From contig QHYE01000044.1 of assembly GCA_003224055.1 (NCBI GenBank), positions 1 through 64,000 on the forward strand: a stretch of DNA of 64,000 bases. Reading direction: 5' to 3'. Shown here in pieces: positions 26,300-38,127 of this stretch; the first letter of the stretch is position 1, and the number at the start of each line of letters is the position of its first letter. Source of the stretch: Acidobacteriota bacterium. Its GTDB lineage: Bacteria; Acidobacteriota; Terriglobia; Acidiferrales; UBA7541. The translations under genes and the position numbers were made by a program. The notes beneath the pieces were generated by a model. That model searched no databases and was not told where the DNA came from. It saw only the letters and a program-made list of their open reading frames with translations.

Positions 26300-27076
26300 A
26301 TGGGTCATTCGCTTCTTGACCTGACGAACAAAACGGCAGTGGTGATCGGCGGAACCAGTGGCATCGGGCTTGCGATCGCTCGAGGACTGGCCCAGGCTGG
26401 GGCCAATGTTGTACCGACGGGCCGCCGCGAAGAACAGGTACGAGGCGCGGCTGCGGAAGTTGTCGCGCTCGGGCGGCGCTCGCTTTCGCTGACTTGCGAC
26501 GTCACCGACAACGCCAGCATCGAGCGGCTCCTGCAAGCGGTGCTCTCCGAATTCGGCAGCGTCCAGATTCTCGTGAATTGCGCCGGCCGCACGAAACGAA
26601 CACCCACGCTCGACGTTCCTGAGGCCGATTGGAATGCGATCATGGAAACGAACTTGAACGGAACTCTGCGCGCCTGCCGCATATTCGGCCGGCACATGAT
26701 CGAGAATCGCTACGGCCGCATCATCAACATCGCCTCGCTTTCCTCCTTTGTGGCGCTCTTTGAGGTTGCCGCGTACAGCGCCAGCAAGGCGGCCGTCGCT
26801 TCCCTCACGAAATCTCTTGCGATCGAATGGGCGGCATCGGGGGTTTGCGTCAATGCCATCGCGCCGGGGGTATTTCGCACGGATTTGAATTCCGCTCTGC
26901 TCGATGGGACCGAGCGTGGCCGGGAATTCCTGCTGCGCACTCCGATGCGCAGGTTCGGCAAGATCGAAGAGCTGGCAGGCGCAGCGGTGTTTCTCGCTTC
27001 CGATGCCGCGAGTTTCGTAACCGGTCACTTATTAGTGGTGGACGGAGGGTTTCTGGCCAGTGGCGTTAATCAATAG
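26300..27076 (+). CDS. short-chain dehydrogenase/reductase (KduD-like candidate)
   Basis: 258 aa, classical SDR. It has the NAD(P) motif GGTSGIGLAIARGL near residue 17, NCAGRTK near 98, the catalytic Ser in IASLSS, the YSASK pair (Tyr-X-X-X-Lys) near 160, and the closing TGHLLVVDGGF. It converges on the sugar-acid operon, 39 nt from the eda stop. It could be the KduD-type 2-dehydro-3-deoxy-gluconate 5-dehydrogenase or a uronate/mannonate reductase supplying that operon, but substrate cannot be read from sequence. ATG 26300 has a GAGGAG 6 nt upstream; the longer in-frame start at 26132 gives a poor leader. Confidence 0.85.
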   Translation: MGHSLLDLTNKTAVVIGGTSGIGLAIARGLAQAGANVVPTGRREEQVRGAAAEVVALGRRSLSLTCDVTDNASIERLLQAVLSEFGSVQILVNCAGRTKRTPTLDVPEADWNAIMETNLNGTLRACRIFGRHMIENRYGRIINIASLSSFVALFEVAAYSASKAAVASLTKSLAIEWAASGVCVNAIAPGVFRTDLNSALLDGTERGREFLLRTPMRRFGKIEELAGAAVFLASDAASFVTGHLLVVDGGFLASGVNQ

Positions 27077-27115
27077 CGCCGCATGCTTTCCACGCAACCT
27101 GACTGGAAACCTTCA

Positions 27116-27802
27116 TCAGCGGCTGCTCTTGGCAGCGATACCGGAGGATGCCAGTTGGGCTCGCGCCTGTTTTACGATCGCAAGGAATTTCCGCGCATTC
27201 TCAACAATGATCTCCGGCTTGTTGGACTTCAGGGCGTCGGCTTGCACCAATTCTCCGCCTATCCCCAACGCCGCTGCGCCCGCTTCGATGAATTCTGCCG
27301 CCGTGTTCAGATTGACGCCACCGGTCGGAACAAGTGGAATTTGCGGGAGGGGGCCCTTTAGCGCTTTGATGTATTTCGCTCCGCCTACCTGGCCACACGG
27401 GAAAATCTTGACGAAGTCCGCGCCAGCGTCCCACGCAGTAATCACTTCCGTAGGTGTCAACGCCCCCGCCATGATCAGCTTCCCTTCCCGGACCGCAAGC
27501 TCTACGGTTTTCAGGTTCAACCCCGGGCTGACCAGGAATTGTGCCCCGGCGTCCAGGCACCGGCGCGCCGCCTCAGGATTGAGCACGGTTCCGGCTCCGA
27601 TGAGGACATCGGACGAGCAGTTCTTCACCAGCTCGCGAATGACGTCCACGGCGCCGGGCACAGTCATGGTGATTTCCACGATGGGAATGCCCCCTTGACA
27701 GACAGCATCAGCCGCTACACGCGCTTCGCCTGCCGAAGACGCACGCACGACCGGCACGATTCCAATCTCGATAATCCGATCACGAACCTTTTGTTTATCC
27801 AT
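27116..27802 (-). CDS. eda: KDPG/KHG aldolase
   Basis: 228 aa. It cleaves 2-keto-3-deoxy-6-phosphogluconate to pyruvate and glyceraldehyde-3-phosphate. The class I aldolase features are present: Schiff-base Lys132 in ADFVKIFPCG, Glu43 in GIPIVEITMT, and the phosphate-binding end (PTGGVNLN). It is the last gene of the nine-gene minus-strand operon and takes the product of kdgK just upstream (30-nt gap). Together they form the lower part of uronate or galactarate-type catabolism. Confidence 0.93.
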   Translation of the reverse strand: MDKQKVRDRIIEIGIVPVVRASSAGEARVAADAVCQGGIPIVEITMTVPGAVDVIRELVKNCSSDVLIGAGTVLNPEAARRCLDAGAQFLVSPGLNLKTVELAVREGKLIMAGALTPTEVITAWDAGADFVKIFPCGQVGGAKYIKALKGPLPQIPLVPTGGVNLNTAAEFIEAGAAALGIGGELVQADALKSNKPEIIVENARKFLAIVKQARAQLASSGIAAKSSR

Positions 27803-27832
27803 GGGCGGTCACCTTCCTCCGACACACCTTCG

Positions 27833-28927
27833 TCAACGCGCGATGCGCGCCCCGACCCCCTTCATCACTTGCAGGACTTCCTGCATGGTGGCCATCGAAG
27901 TGTCGCCCGGCGTGGTCATGGCGAGCGCACCGTGCGCGGCGCCACATTCCACCGACCACTGCGGATCTTGTCCCGCCAGGAATCCGTAAATCAGGCCGGA
28001 AGCAAAGGAATCGCCTCCTCCTACGCGGTCGAAAATTTCAAGACTCTCACGGTTTCTTGACTGGTAGAAATTGCCATCGCAAAAACAAATCGCGCCCCAA
28101 TCATTCCGTGTCGCAGTCTTTGCCTTCCTGAGCGTGGTAGCAACTACCTTGAACGGATATTCCTTTACAACCTTCGCGATCATTTGCTTGAAACCCTCCA
28201 CTTCAAACGTGGAGTGATGCTCATCCATTCCGGGCACTTCGTAGCCAAGAGCCGCCGAGAAGTCTTCCTCATTGCCGAGCATGACGTCCACGAACGGTGC
28301 GATGCGGCGGTTGACATCCTGCGCCTGCTTTTTGCCGCCGTGAGACTTCCATAGCGATGCACGGTAGTTCAGGTCGTACGAAACGACCGTGCCGTTCCGC
28401 CTTGCGGCCTGCATGGCCTCCAGGGTGACTTCAGGCGTCGTCTGAGAAAGCGCGCAGAAGATGCCGCCAGTATGAAACCAGCGCGCGCCCTGCTTGCCAA
28501 ATATCTGATCCCAATCGATGTCGCCGGGCTTCAACTGCGAGACGGCCGTGTGCCCGCGATCGTAACTTCCCAGCGCCGCGCGCACCCCGAAGCCGCGCTC
28601 CGTAAAATTGAGGCCGTTGCGCGCCGCGCGTCCCACGCCATCGTGTTCCACCCAGCGCACCAGCGACTGGTCTACACCGCCCTGATAAATTAAATCCTGA
28701 AGGAGCCTGCCAACAGGGTCATCGGTGAATGCTGTGACCACCGCGGTGTCCAGGCCGAAACATCGTTTCAGCCCGCGCGCGACGTTGTATTCCCCTCCGC
28801 CTTCACAAACCTCGAAGGATCGCGCCGTCGCAATGCGCCGCTCGCCCGGATCGAGCCGCACCATGACCTCGCCCAAGCTGACCAGGTCCCAGCGGCATTC
28901 TTTCTTCGGCTTGATCGTCAATGCCAT
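27833..28927 (-). CDS. kdgK: 2-keto-3-deoxygluconate kinase (PfkB family)
   Basis: 364 aa. It should phosphorylate KDG to KDPG at the expense of ATP. PfkB features: early GGEYNVARGLKR (substrate-binding Gly-rich turn) and late DRVGGGDSFASGLIYG with the catalytic Asp of the GxGD motif near residue 300. Assignment as KDG kinase rests on the operon: eda follows directly, and ManD and a KduI/IolB isomerase lie upstream. ATG 28927 is preferred to 28948 because the fold begins just after it. Confidence 0.85.
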   Translation of the reverse strand: MALTIKPKKECRWDLVSLGEVMVRLDPGERRIATARSFEVCEGGGEYNVARGLKRCFGLDTAVVTAFTDDPVGRLLQDLIYQGGVDQSLVRWVEHDGVGRAARNGLNFTERGFGVRAALGSYDRGHTAVSQLKPGDIDWDQIFGKQGARWFHTGGIFCALSQTTPEVTLEAMQAARRNGTVVSYDLNYRASLWKSHGGKKQAQDVNRRIAPFVDVMLGNEEDFSAALGYEVPGMDEHHSTFEVEGFKQMIAKVVKEYPFKVVATTLRKAKTATRNDWGAICFCDGNFYQSRNRESLEIFDRVGGGDSFASGLIYGFLAGQDPQWSVECGAAHGALAMTTPGDTSMATMQEVLQVMKGVGARIAR

Positions 28928-29020
28928 GCGCTCACCTCGGCCGCCCATCCAAATGAAAAATTGTTACCGGCACATTCTCATGAAATACCTGGGATGTTTC
29001 CACATTCGCGTTTGCATTTT

Positions 29021-30367
29021 TCAAGTGATTCTGGCCGGCTCCATCCTGGGCACCAGAGAATGGATGATGACGAGCGCCAGCAAATACGCCGAACCTGCAA
29101 TCAGGAAAGGCACCCTGTAGCTCCCGGTCCATTGAAGCACGTGGCCCACGACGGTGGCGATAAACAACCCTCCGATCGCGCCGGCCATGCCGCCGATTCC
29201 CACGACCGAGCCCACGGCGCGAGCCGGAAACATGTCGGAGGTTAGTGTAAACAAATTCGCTGAAAAACCTTGATGACACGCAGCTGCCAGCCCGATCAGC
29301 AGTACGGCAGACCACGTGCTCTCCACCCGGTATGCAAACACAACGGGCGTGACGCCAATCGCACAAATGAGCATCGCAATCTTGCGGGCCGCGTTTACGG
29401 TGCTGCCGCGCTTAATCATCGAGGACGACAACCAGCCTGCGGCCACGCTGCCAACATCGGAGAGCAAATAGATCACCACGATGGGCGCTCCGATCCGCGT
29501 CAAGGCCAGGCCGTGCTGGCTCTGCAAGAAACCCGGAACCCAGAAGAGATAGAACCACCAGATCGGATCCGTCAGAAACTTGCCGAGGACGAACGCCCAG
29601 GTCTGCCGGAGCGGAAGCAAGGCAGCCCATTTGATTTTCCCCGCCGATGCCTGGGGATCGCCGCGGATGTAATCGAGTTCCGCTTTTGATACGCGAGGAT
29701 GCTCCTCCGGTTTGCGATAAATCAAGAGCCAGAACACCAGCCAGACAAAACCCAGCGCGCCGATTCCAAGGAAGGCCCCGCGCCAGCCCCACCGCGCGTT
29801 GATCCACGGCACGACGACGGGCGTGAGCATGGCGCCAACACTGGTCCCGGCATTAAAAATCCCCGTGGCCAGTGCACGTTCTTTCTTCGGAAACCATTCG
29901 GCCACGGCCTTAATGCTGGCGGGAAAGACCGCAGCTTCTCCCAAACCAAGGGCGACCCGCGAAACAGCAAAACTCGTCAGCGAATTCCCCAGCGCGGTCC
30001 CCATCGAAGCGAGGCTCCAAAAAATCATCGCCAGCGCGTAACCCAATCGAGTGCCGAGCTTGTCGATGAGCCGGCCGACCACGACCATTCCCACTGCGTA
30101 AGCCGCCTGGAATGCCACCACAAGATTGCTGTAGTCAATCTCGCTCCAACCCAGATCATGTTGCAGCGTCTTATTGAGCACGCCGAGAACATTTCGGTCC
30201 ATGTAATTCTTGGTGGTGCCGAAGAGAAGGAGTGTGCAGATCACCCAGCGAAAATAGCCGGCGTAGGATGAAACAGCCGGCGGCGCCTGTTCATTCCCCT
30301 TCGCGGCCTCGGCATCCGCCGACGCTGCCAGGCTGCCGGATGCGGAGGTGGGGCGCGCTGGGTCCAT
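29021..30367 (-). CDS. MFS transporter, hexuronate/galactarate type
   Basis: 448 aa, 12 predicted transmembrane segments with a loop in the middle. The N-terminal half carries TKNYMDRNVLGVL, and the motif GRLIDKLGTRLGYA matches the MFS motif between helices 2 and 3. The family resemblance is to ACS-type sugar-acid symporters (ExuT, GudP). It lies between the isomerase and kdgK genes in the operon, so sugar-acid uptake is the natural reading. A polar N-terminal extension of about 35 residues is unusual but in frame. Confidence 0.85.
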   Translation of the reverse strand: MDPARPTSASGSLAASADAEAAKGNEQAPPAVSSYAGYFRWVICTLLLFGTTKNYMDRNVLGVLNKTLQHDLGWSEIDYSNLVVAFQAAYAVGMVVVGRLIDKLGTRLGYALAMIFWSLASMGTALGNSLTSFAVSRVALGLGEAAVFPASIKAVAEWFPKKERALATGIFNAGTSVGAMLTPVVVPWINARWGWRGAFLGIGALGFVWLVFWLLIYRKPEEHPRVSKAELDYIRGDPQASAGKIKWAALLPLRQTWAFVLGKFLTDPIWWFYLFWVPGFLQSQHGLALTRIGAPIVVIYLLSDVGSVAAGWLSSSMIKRGSTVNAARKIAMLICAIGVTPVVFAYRVESTWSAVLLIGLAAACHQGFSANLFTLTSDMFPARAVGSVVGIGGMAGAIGGLFIATVVGHVLQWTGSYRVPFLIAGSAYLLALVIIHSLVPRMEPARIT

Positions 30368-30385
30368 GGAGTGAATGGAAAGCTA

Positions 30386-31213
30386 CTACTTCTTGCGGCC
30401 GGCTTCCAAGCCGGATGGTCCCTGCTTGAACCCGGGTTGCACATTGACGACGCCGAATTGACGGTCGGTGACCTCACGGTGCGCCGCCATGGCCCACAAA
30501 AAGCAGATGCGATGGCCGGGAACGGAAACGTTCGGGTGATATCCATTAGGGATAAGCACGGCGTCGCCATCGCGCACCACGGTCACCAGTTCCGGATTTT
30601 CCGTGTTGTTGTAGACCAGCTGAATGCCGTAGGCCGGCTCAGGCATGTCGAAATAGACGTACACCTCTTCCAGCATCGCAGCGTGCTCGTGCGGCGGCCA
30701 GCTCGTCCAGTTTCCCGGGTCGGCTTGCGTGATTCCGGCGATGAGCCTCCCGGCTTCAATGTTTTTGGCCAGCAGCATTTGCAGGTGCCGCGTGCATCCG
30801 GGTCCGCCCGTGCTGAATTTCAATCCAGGGTCCATTGCGATGTCGGCGGAGCGCACGACTTGCAGCGGATAGCGATTGTCAACGTCGGCGGAAAACTCGG
30901 CAAGGTCCACGCCTGTCTTGGTCGTGATGGTGACGGAAGCATCGCGCGGAACGTAGATCGCATCGTACTGCCCAATCTCGATGGCTTTCTGATCCACCGC
31001 TACGACGGCCTTGCCCGAGAGACAGATGAGTCCGGTCTCGCGATCTCCCGTTGAAAAGGACTCCGCGGATTTTGACGAGCTCAGCAGGATGCGGCCGTAC
31101 GCAAGATGGCGCATCGAGCTATTTCCGGGAGTAATGAAAACATGCCGGCCCGCATGCGCGTTGGTCTTGCGGAAAACCATTTTCTCTACGGCGGCTTGCT
31201 GCGGCGCAGTCAT
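30386..31213 (-). CDS. KduI/IolB-family isomerase
   Basis: 275 aa cupin enzyme of the KduI/IolB family, which isomerises 5-keto-4-deoxyuronate (KduI) or 5-deoxy-glucuronate (IolB). The metal-site pattern is visible: His175 and His177 in WPPHEHA, Glu182 shortly after, and His226 in IPNGYHPN, matching the His-His-Glu-His set of KduI. The YVYFDM segment after the site is KduI-like, while other parts resemble IolB, so I leave the symbol blank. Start ATG 31213 has an AAGGAG just upstream. It sits between manD and the MFS gene; a KduI role would feed the KDG pathway. Confidence 0.8.
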   Translation of the reverse strand: MTAPQQAAVEKMVFRKTNAHAGRHVFITPGNSSMRHLAYGRILLSSSKSAESFSTGDRETGLICLSGKAVVAVDQKAIEIGQYDAIYVPRDASVTITTKTGVDLAEFSADVDNRYPLQVVRSADIAMDPGLKFSTGGPGCTRHLQMLLAKNIEAGRLIAGITQADPGNWTSWPPHEHAAMLEEVYVYFDMPEPAYGIQLVYNNTENPELVTVVRDGDAVLIPNGYHPNVSVPGHRICFLWAMAAHREVTDRQFGVVNVQPGFKQGPSGLEAGRKK

Positions 31214-31423
31214 GGAAACTCCTTGTCCAGAATAGCTTGGCGCGATCCAAGCGGCGAGGCACACCTGTTCGCAAGATTCATTGCGAACTATAAGAACTGC
31301 CCGCCCTGGAGTCAAACCGTAAAAACTGAAGTTCCCATTCAGTGGGACTCAACAACACACGGAGCGAAATTGTAGCCATCGAATGGACTTGCCATGACCC
31401 GCTCCGTTTCGAACGGCATCCGC

Positions 31424-32632
31424 CTACCAACTGTGCATGGTGCCGTCGCGGAGGCGATTCACAGGAAGGTACGCCCGGCGATAGGGGTACTTGGATGCAA
31501 GGCTTTCATCCAGATCCGCGCCGAGACCTGGGGCATCGCCAGGGTGCATCATCCCGCCGGAAAAACTATACGAATGCGGAAACACGCGGTCGGTCTCATC
31601 GGAATGGCGCATATATTCCTGGATGCCAAAATTGTGGATGCTCAAATCGAAATGCAGCGCCGCAGCCATGCACACGGGACTCAAATCGGTCGCGCCATGC
31701 GATCCCGTCCGCACGTAATAGAGCTCGGCCAGGCTAGCGATCTTTCGCAAGTGTGAAATGCCTCCGGCATGCACCACAGTAGTCCGGATGTAGTCGATGA
31801 GTTGTTCCTGGACAAGCTGCTGGCAATCGTAAATGGTATTGAAGACTTCACCCACGGCCAGGGGCGTGGTGGTGTGCTGACGAATCAGGCGGAAGCTTTT
31901 CTGCAGCTCTGCCGGAACTGGATCCTCGAGCCAGAACAAATGAAATGGTTCGAGGCTCTTCCCCAGGCGCGCTGCTTCGATCGGTGTGAGCCGGTGATGC
32001 GCATCATGCAACAAGTGAACTTCCGCTCCGAACTCCTTGCGAAGCCGTTCGAACAAGAGCGGCGCGAAGTTCAGGTACAGCTCGGAGCTCCAGACATTTT
32101 CCGGCGGAGCATCTTTTTCCGCTGGCTCGTAATACATTTTGCCGCGGCCCACTCCGTACGCGCTTTCCAACCCGGGAATGCCGCTTTGCGCGCGAATCGC
32201 TTTGTATCCAAGTTTGAGGTAGTCGGCGACCGCTTTGACGGTCTCTTCGATGTCCCGCCCGCTGGCATGTCCGTAAACGAGAACGCCATCGCGGGAAGCG
32301 CCTCCCAGCAATTGATAGACGGGCGTGTTCAGCGCTTTGCCCTTGATGTCCCAGAGCGCCGTGTCAACGGCGGCAATCGCGCTCATGGTGACCGGGCCAC
32401 GGCGCCAGTACGCCCCCTTATAAAGGTATTGCCAGAGGTCCTCAATCCGCCGCGCATCTCGCCCGATCAGGAGTGGAATAACGTGGTCGGTGAGGTAGCT
32501 GGCAACCGCAAGTTCTCGGCCGTTTAGTGTGGCATCCCCCAGGCCGTAAATCCCGTCTTCCGTCGTAACCTTTAGCGTCACGAAATTCCGCCCCGGACTG
32601 CAAACAATCACTTTGGCATCGGTGATTCTCAT
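31424..32632 (-). CDS. manD: D-mannonate dehydratase, enolase superfamily
   Basis: 402 aa. It removes water from D-mannonate to give 2-keto-3-deoxygluconate. The numbering follows the known Novosphingobium ManD almost residue for residue: metal ligands Asp210 (LLHDAHH), Glu236 (FWLEDP) and Glu262 (LAVGEVFN), His212, Arg147 and Tyr159, and HGAT at 312-315. Position 314 is Ala, which as I recall is the residue of the efficient group; this should be checked. The ATG overlaps the galT stop by 4 nt. The reaction feeds kdgK and eda further down the operon. Confidence 0.9.
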   Translation of the reverse strand: MRITDAKVIVCSPGRNFVTLKVTTEDGIYGLGDATLNGRELAVASYLTDHVIPLLIGRDARRIEDLWQYLYKGAYWRRGPVTMSAIAAVDTALWDIKGKALNTPVYQLLGGASRDGVLVYGHASGRDIEETVKAVADYLKLGYKAIRAQSGIPGLESAYGVGRGKMYYEPAEKDAPPENVWSSELYLNFAPLLFERLRKEFGAEVHLLHDAHHRLTPIEAARLGKSLEPFHLFWLEDPVPAELQKSFRLIRQHTTTPLAVGEVFNTIYDCQQLVQEQLIDYIRTTVVHAGGISHLRKIASLAELYYVRTGSHGATDLSPVCMAAALHFDLSIHNFGIQEYMRHSDETDRVFPHSYSFSGGMMHPGDAPGLGADLDESLASKYPYRRAYLPVNRLRDGTMHSW

Positions 32633-33723
32633 TTTTGGTTTACATCCCCTTTGGCGATATCTTCGAAATCGCGGGTCAAGCGATCGAGGTAATGCGTTTC
32701 AGGCATGTCCCTCAATCGCGCCGCCGCACTTTCCGCTGTGATGTCGCGTTGCGGCCCTGCCAACAATTCGTAACCGACCATGAATTTCTGCACGGTTGCA
32801 GACCGCAGCAGCGGAGGAAAGTAGTGCGCATGAAAGTGCCACTCGGGATGCTCCATTTGATCCGTCGGTTGCTGATGGAATCCCATCGAATATGGAAACG
32901 CGGTCTCAAACAGGTTGTCATATCGAATCGTCAGACGCTGCAGGATGTCGCCCAGGCCGTTTTTCTCTTTTTCGTTTAACCCCGCGAGGCTCGAAAAATG
33001 ACGCCGGCTTAAGACCAGCGTTTCGAAGGGCCACACCGCCCAATAAGGCGCCAGCGCCACGAATTCTTCGTTTTCGCAAACAATCCGCTCCCCGCTTTCG
33101 AGTTCCAGTCGCAGGTACGCGCACAGCAGGCAATTGCCTTGAACTTGCTGATATTCGCTCATCGCGGCCTGTTCGCGCGCGGGGAGGTTTGGCACTTCCC
33201 CGTTTGCCCAAATCTGGCAATGCGGATGCGGATTGCTCGCGCCCATCAGCTCGCCGCGATTTTCGAAAATTTCGACGTGCCGGACCCACGGGAGTGCGCT
33301 GAGTTCGCGATACTGTTCCACCCACGCATCGACAACCGCGCGAACTTCTTCTGGTCTCATGCGCGGTATCGTCAGGTCGTGCCGCGGAGAGAAACACACC
33401 ACGCGGCAGATCCCTCTCTCCGTGCGCGCGACGATCAGCCCGTCCTTTTCACATTTGCCCTCGGGCACATCCGGCAGCAGCGCTGGAAAATCGTTGTCGA
33501 ATACGAACGTCGTCTTATAGGCAGGATTCCGCAACCCCTGCGACCGCGCGTTTCCCGGGCACAAATAACATTCCGGATCGTATTCGACCGCCTGCGGGGC
33601 GGCGCGCCTGGCTACCTGCCCAAGCCAGGGGCGTTGCGTCCGATGCGGTGAAACAAGGATCCATTCCCGCAGCAGCGGGTTCCAGCGGCGGTGCGGTGTT
33701 TCTCGAAACTCGTTCCAATTCAT
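32629..33723 (-). CDS. galT: galactose-1-phosphate uridylyltransferase
   Basis: 364 aa, HIT-superfamily enzyme of the Leloir pathway that exchanges UMP between UDP-glucose and galactose-1-phosphate. It shows the Zn pair Cys52/Cys55 in PECYLCPG and the active-site [12 protein letters not shown] (His166-Pro-His168), and later HFHAHYFPP. The start at 33723 overlaps the galK stop (ATGA) and is preferred to 33783. It overlaps manD by 4 nt at the other end, so galK, galT and manD are translationally coupled. Confidence 0.93.
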   Translation of the reverse strand: MNWNEFRETPHRRWNPLLREWILVSPHRTQRPWLGQVARRAAPQAVEYDPECYLCPGNARSQGLRNPAYKTTFVFDNDFPALLPDVPEGKCEKDGLIVARTERGICRVVCFSPRHDLTIPRMRPEEVRAVVDAWVEQYRELSALPWVRHVEIFENRGELMGASNPHPHCQIWANGEVPNLPAREQAAMSEYQQVQGNCLLCAYLRLELESGERIVCENEEFVALAPYWAVWPFETLVLSRRHFSSLAGLNEKEKNGLGDILQRLTIRYDNLFETAFPYSMGFHQQPTDQMEHPEWHFHAHYFPPLLRSATVQKFMVGYELLAGPQRDITAESAAARLRDMPETHYLDRLTRDFEDIAKGDVNQK

Positions 33724-34901
33724 CCTGATTTTTCGCCTACGCTTGAACTTCGGATTGCGCCAGCGCCCTCGGCCGGCGCGCAAATATAAATCTGCGGAAC
33801 GATTCCCGTTTCTTTTTCGTAGCCTCTGGCCATGTTTTCCGCGAATGCATCGGCAAAACGGCTCTCCACGAGATTTATCGTGGACCCGCCGAACCCGCCT
33901 CCGGTCATGCGCGCTCCGTAGACCCCCTCTTGCCGATTCGCCTGGTCCACCATCAAGTCGAGCTCCACGCAGCTCACTTCATACAAGTCCCGGAGGCTGG
34001 AGTGCGACTCGGCCATGCGTTTCCCAAACCGTTCAAGATCTTCCGCCCGTAGCGCCTCCGTGGCACCCAGCACGCGGGCATTCTCCGCTATCACGTGCAG
34101 CGCGCGTTTGTAGAGGACCTCGGAAAGCGTTCCGCGGTGCAGGTCCAATTGATCCAGCGTTACGTCGCGCAAGGAACGAATCCCCGGCAGGACCTTTGCA
34201 AGACGCTGGACCGCCTCTTCGCATTCCGCGCGCCGCTGATTGTAACCGCTCGATGCATGTTCGTGCTTAACCATGGTGTTGCAAATAACCAGCCGCACAC
34301 ATTCGGGAATCGCGACCAATTCAAAATCGAGCGCACGGCAATCGAGCAGCAACGCGTGATTCTTTCGTCCGTGCAGTGAAATGAATTGATCCATAATCCC
34401 GCAGCGCGCGCCGACGAATTCGTTTTCCGCTTTCTGGCACAGGAGGGCCAACTGCACGCGATCCGGAGAGTGGCCGGATTGTTCCGCAAGCGCGAGTGCC
34501 GTGGCCACCTCGATCGCCGCGGAAGAGCTGAGCCCCGCTCCCATCGGGACCTCACCGTGGATGAGCAAATTTGCTCCGCGCAAAGGAACGCCAGCGCGCT
34601 TCAGTTCCAGTGCAACGCCAACCGGATAATCGCTCCAGGTCTTGCGTGGGTGGATCTCTGGGGAATCTAATTCCACCTCAGCGGTGTCTGAAAAACCGTC
34701 GGAGCTGATCACCAGCTTTTGATCGTCTCTCGGGCTAATGGCTAACCAGCAGTAAAACCCGAGCGCCACGGGCATCACATAGCCCTCGTTGTAATCGGTG
34801 TGCTCTCCGATCAGGTTCACTCGGCCGGGCGCGCGGTAGACACGCGGATTCGCGCCAAATTTTGCGCGAAACTGTTCGGCGATGGACGTGGACCCTCTCA
34901 T
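33720..34901 (-). CDS. galK: galactokinase
   Basis: 393 aa GHMP-family kinase, phosphorylating galactose at C1 with ATP. The galactokinase signature [15 protein letters not shown] is at residues 26-40, the GHMP phosphate loop [10 protein letters not shown] at 119-128, and the third motif ([14 protein letters not shown]) near 345. It overlaps galT at its 3' end. No galE or galM is present in the window. It follows the small membrane protein by 79 nt. Confidence 0.95.
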   Translation of the reverse strand: MRGSTSIAEQFRAKFGANPRVYRAPGRVNLIGEHTDYNEGYVMPVALGFYCWLAISPRDDQKLVISSDGFSDTAEVELDSPEIHPRKTWSDYPVGVALELKRAGVPLRGANLLIHGEVPMGAGLSSSAAIEVATALALAEQSGHSPDRVQLALLCQKAENEFVGARCGIMDQFISLHGRKNHALLLDCRALDFELVAIPECVRLVICNTMVKHEHASSGYNQRRAECEEAVQRLAKVLPGIRSLRDVTLDQLDLHRGTLSEVLYKRALHVIAENARVLGATEALRAEDLERFGKRMAESHSSLRDLYEVSCVELDLMVDQANRQEGVYGARMTGGGFGGSTINLVESRFADAFAENMARGYEKETGIVPQIYICAPAEGAGAIRSSSVGEKSG

Positions 34902-34980
34902 AGACCTTCGTCCCGGGGAAATTCAATCGAAATGAAAAGGCCGGGCTCCGGGTCGTCCGAACTCCAGCACAAGATGGTTC

Positions 34981-35205
34981 CTAGGAACGCGGCGCCGTTT
35001 TCCTCCCCGCTTCACGCATGGCGCGTCTGCCGAAGACAAACATCACCAAGCCGAACACTAGAAGAACAAATCCCCACCCTACGTTGAGGTTCACTCCGAG
35101 CGACTGTTCGTTACGCGAGGCATCCCCGAGCAAACCGTACCCAGCCAGGATGCCCCCAAGCAGCGAAAATAAAATTCCAATCGGCAGACGAATGTCCAGG
35201 TTCAT
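34981..35205 (-). CDS. small two-TM membrane protein
   Basis: 74 aa. Two hydrophobic segments: RLPIGILFSLLGGILAGYGL near the N-terminus and VGWGFVLLVFGLVMFVFG in the C-terminal half, with a basic tail (RRAMREAGRK). No family recognised. Its start is 9 nt after the symporter stop, so the two are almost surely co-translated; it may be an accessory subunit of the symporter, which is inference only. ATG 35205 has the symporter's end as leader; longer in-frame starts lie inside the symporter gene. Confidence 0.65.
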   Translation of the reverse strand: MNLDIRLPIGILFSLLGGILAGYGLLGDASRNEQSLGVNLNVGWGFVLLVFGLVMFVFGRRAMREAGRKTAPRS

Positions 35206-35213
35206 GAAAGTTC

Positions 35214-37001
<1,788 letters not shown>

Positions 37002-37114
37002 TCCGGAAGCACTCCTTCCTTTTTCTTTGCGTCGCACCAAGGCTTGTGGGTCCGCGGCGCACCATTCCAGAAGTAGGCATTCACAAAGTTGGGAGGGTAC
37101 ATGAGAGTGGAACT

Positions 37115-37135
37115 TGCCGCAAGCACTTGTCGGCA
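37115..37135. promoter_or_regulatory. candidate LysR-type operator
   Basis: TGCCG and CGGCA form an inverted repeat separated by exactly 11 nt (centre includes CAAG..CTTG), the T-N11-A layout typical for LysR-type regulators. It is 102 nt before the LysR ATG and 114 nt before the symporter ATG, between the two divergent starts. A TAGAAT at 37139 could be the -10 of the LysR gene. Confidence 0.5.
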
Positions 37136-37236
37136 GTGTAGAATGCGGTGCGCCTTCTCACGGATGCGAAAAACAAGGATGGAAGACTCCGACGCGTCCC
37201 GCCTGTGTTCGCGCCGGGGCAAATTGGAGCAGGCAA

Positions 37237-38127
37237 ATGGATATTCACCAACTCGAACTGTTCCTAGCCGTCATGGACTCCCCTAGCATGACGCGCGCGG
37301 CGGAAAAGATTCACCTGTCGCCGGGCGCCGTTAGTCTCCAGCTCCATAACCTTGCTGACGAACTTCACACGGAACTCTTCGTACGGCGTGGAAAGCGGTT
37401 GATTCCGACTCCGGCAGCCTTGCGCCTTGCGGAGCGGGCCAAGGAAGTTGTTAAGCTGATGGGCCACATCCAGCAAGAGTTTGAGAATGATCTTTCGAAA
37501 GATATTCGCCCTTTCCATTTCGCGACGGGCGTCACCACCCTGATCTACCAGTTGGGGGGCCCGCTGCGACAGCTGCGAAAGCGCTATCCCAACGCGGAAA
37601 TCCGCGTGACCGTAGGCGTAACGGAGGAAATGGTTTCCGGCTTGCTCGATCGCCGCTTCGACTTGGCGCTCATCTCGCTACCGGTTTCTGAGTCCGGCCT
37701 CCGGCTCATTCCGCTTTTTGACGAAGAGCTGCTCATTGTGCGCCCTTTGGCAAACAAGGGCGGGAGCGGACATGTCAGCTCCCTGCGCGCTTCGGAACTA
37801 ACCGACGTACCATTTCTGCTCTACCCGAAGCGAAGCAATGTGCGGCTGGTCATTGACCGGTTTTTCAAGGAGCTCGGTGTGACGCCGCGTGTGCTGATGG
37901 AGGCAGATGACACGGAAGCCATCAAACGCTTGGTGGAATCTGGTTTCGGCTACTCGATACTTCCCGAGCATGCTGTGAGGGGGCGGTCGCAGTTCCTTCA
38001 AAAGTTTCGCGTCGAAGGTCATCGTCTGACGCGGAGTTTGGCACTCGCGATGGCAAATACCGAGTGTCCTCGAAAGCTGACGGAATCCATCGCCGGCTTT
38101 CTCCGGACCACCCTGGTCGAGACTTGA
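37237..38127 (+). CDS. LysR-family transcriptional regulator
   Basis: 296 aa. The LysR helix-turn-helix is at residues 1-60 (DIHQLELFLAVMDSPSMTRA, HLSPGAVSLQLHNLADEL). The effector-binding domain follows, with periplasmic-binding-protein-like strands (FATGVTTLIYQLGGPLRQLR, RFDLALISLPV). It is divergent from the symporter-led operon and is the likely regulator of it. ATG 37237 is chosen because the HTH begins at once; upstream in-frame starts are weaker. Confidence 0.9.
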   Translation: MDIHQLELFLAVMDSPSMTRAAEKIHLSPGAVSLQLHNLADELHTELFVRRGKRLIPTPAALRLAERAKEVVKLMGHIQQEFENDLSKDIRPFHFATGVTTLIYQLGGPLRQLRKRYPNAEIRVTVGVTEEMVSGLLDRRFDLALISLPVSESGLRLIPLFDEELLIVRPLANKGGSGHVSSLRASELTDVPFLLYPKRSNVRLVIDRFFKELGVTPRVLMEADDTEAIKRLVESGFGYSILPEHAVRGRSQFLQKFRVEGHRLTRSLALAMANTECPRKLTESIAGFLRTTLVET

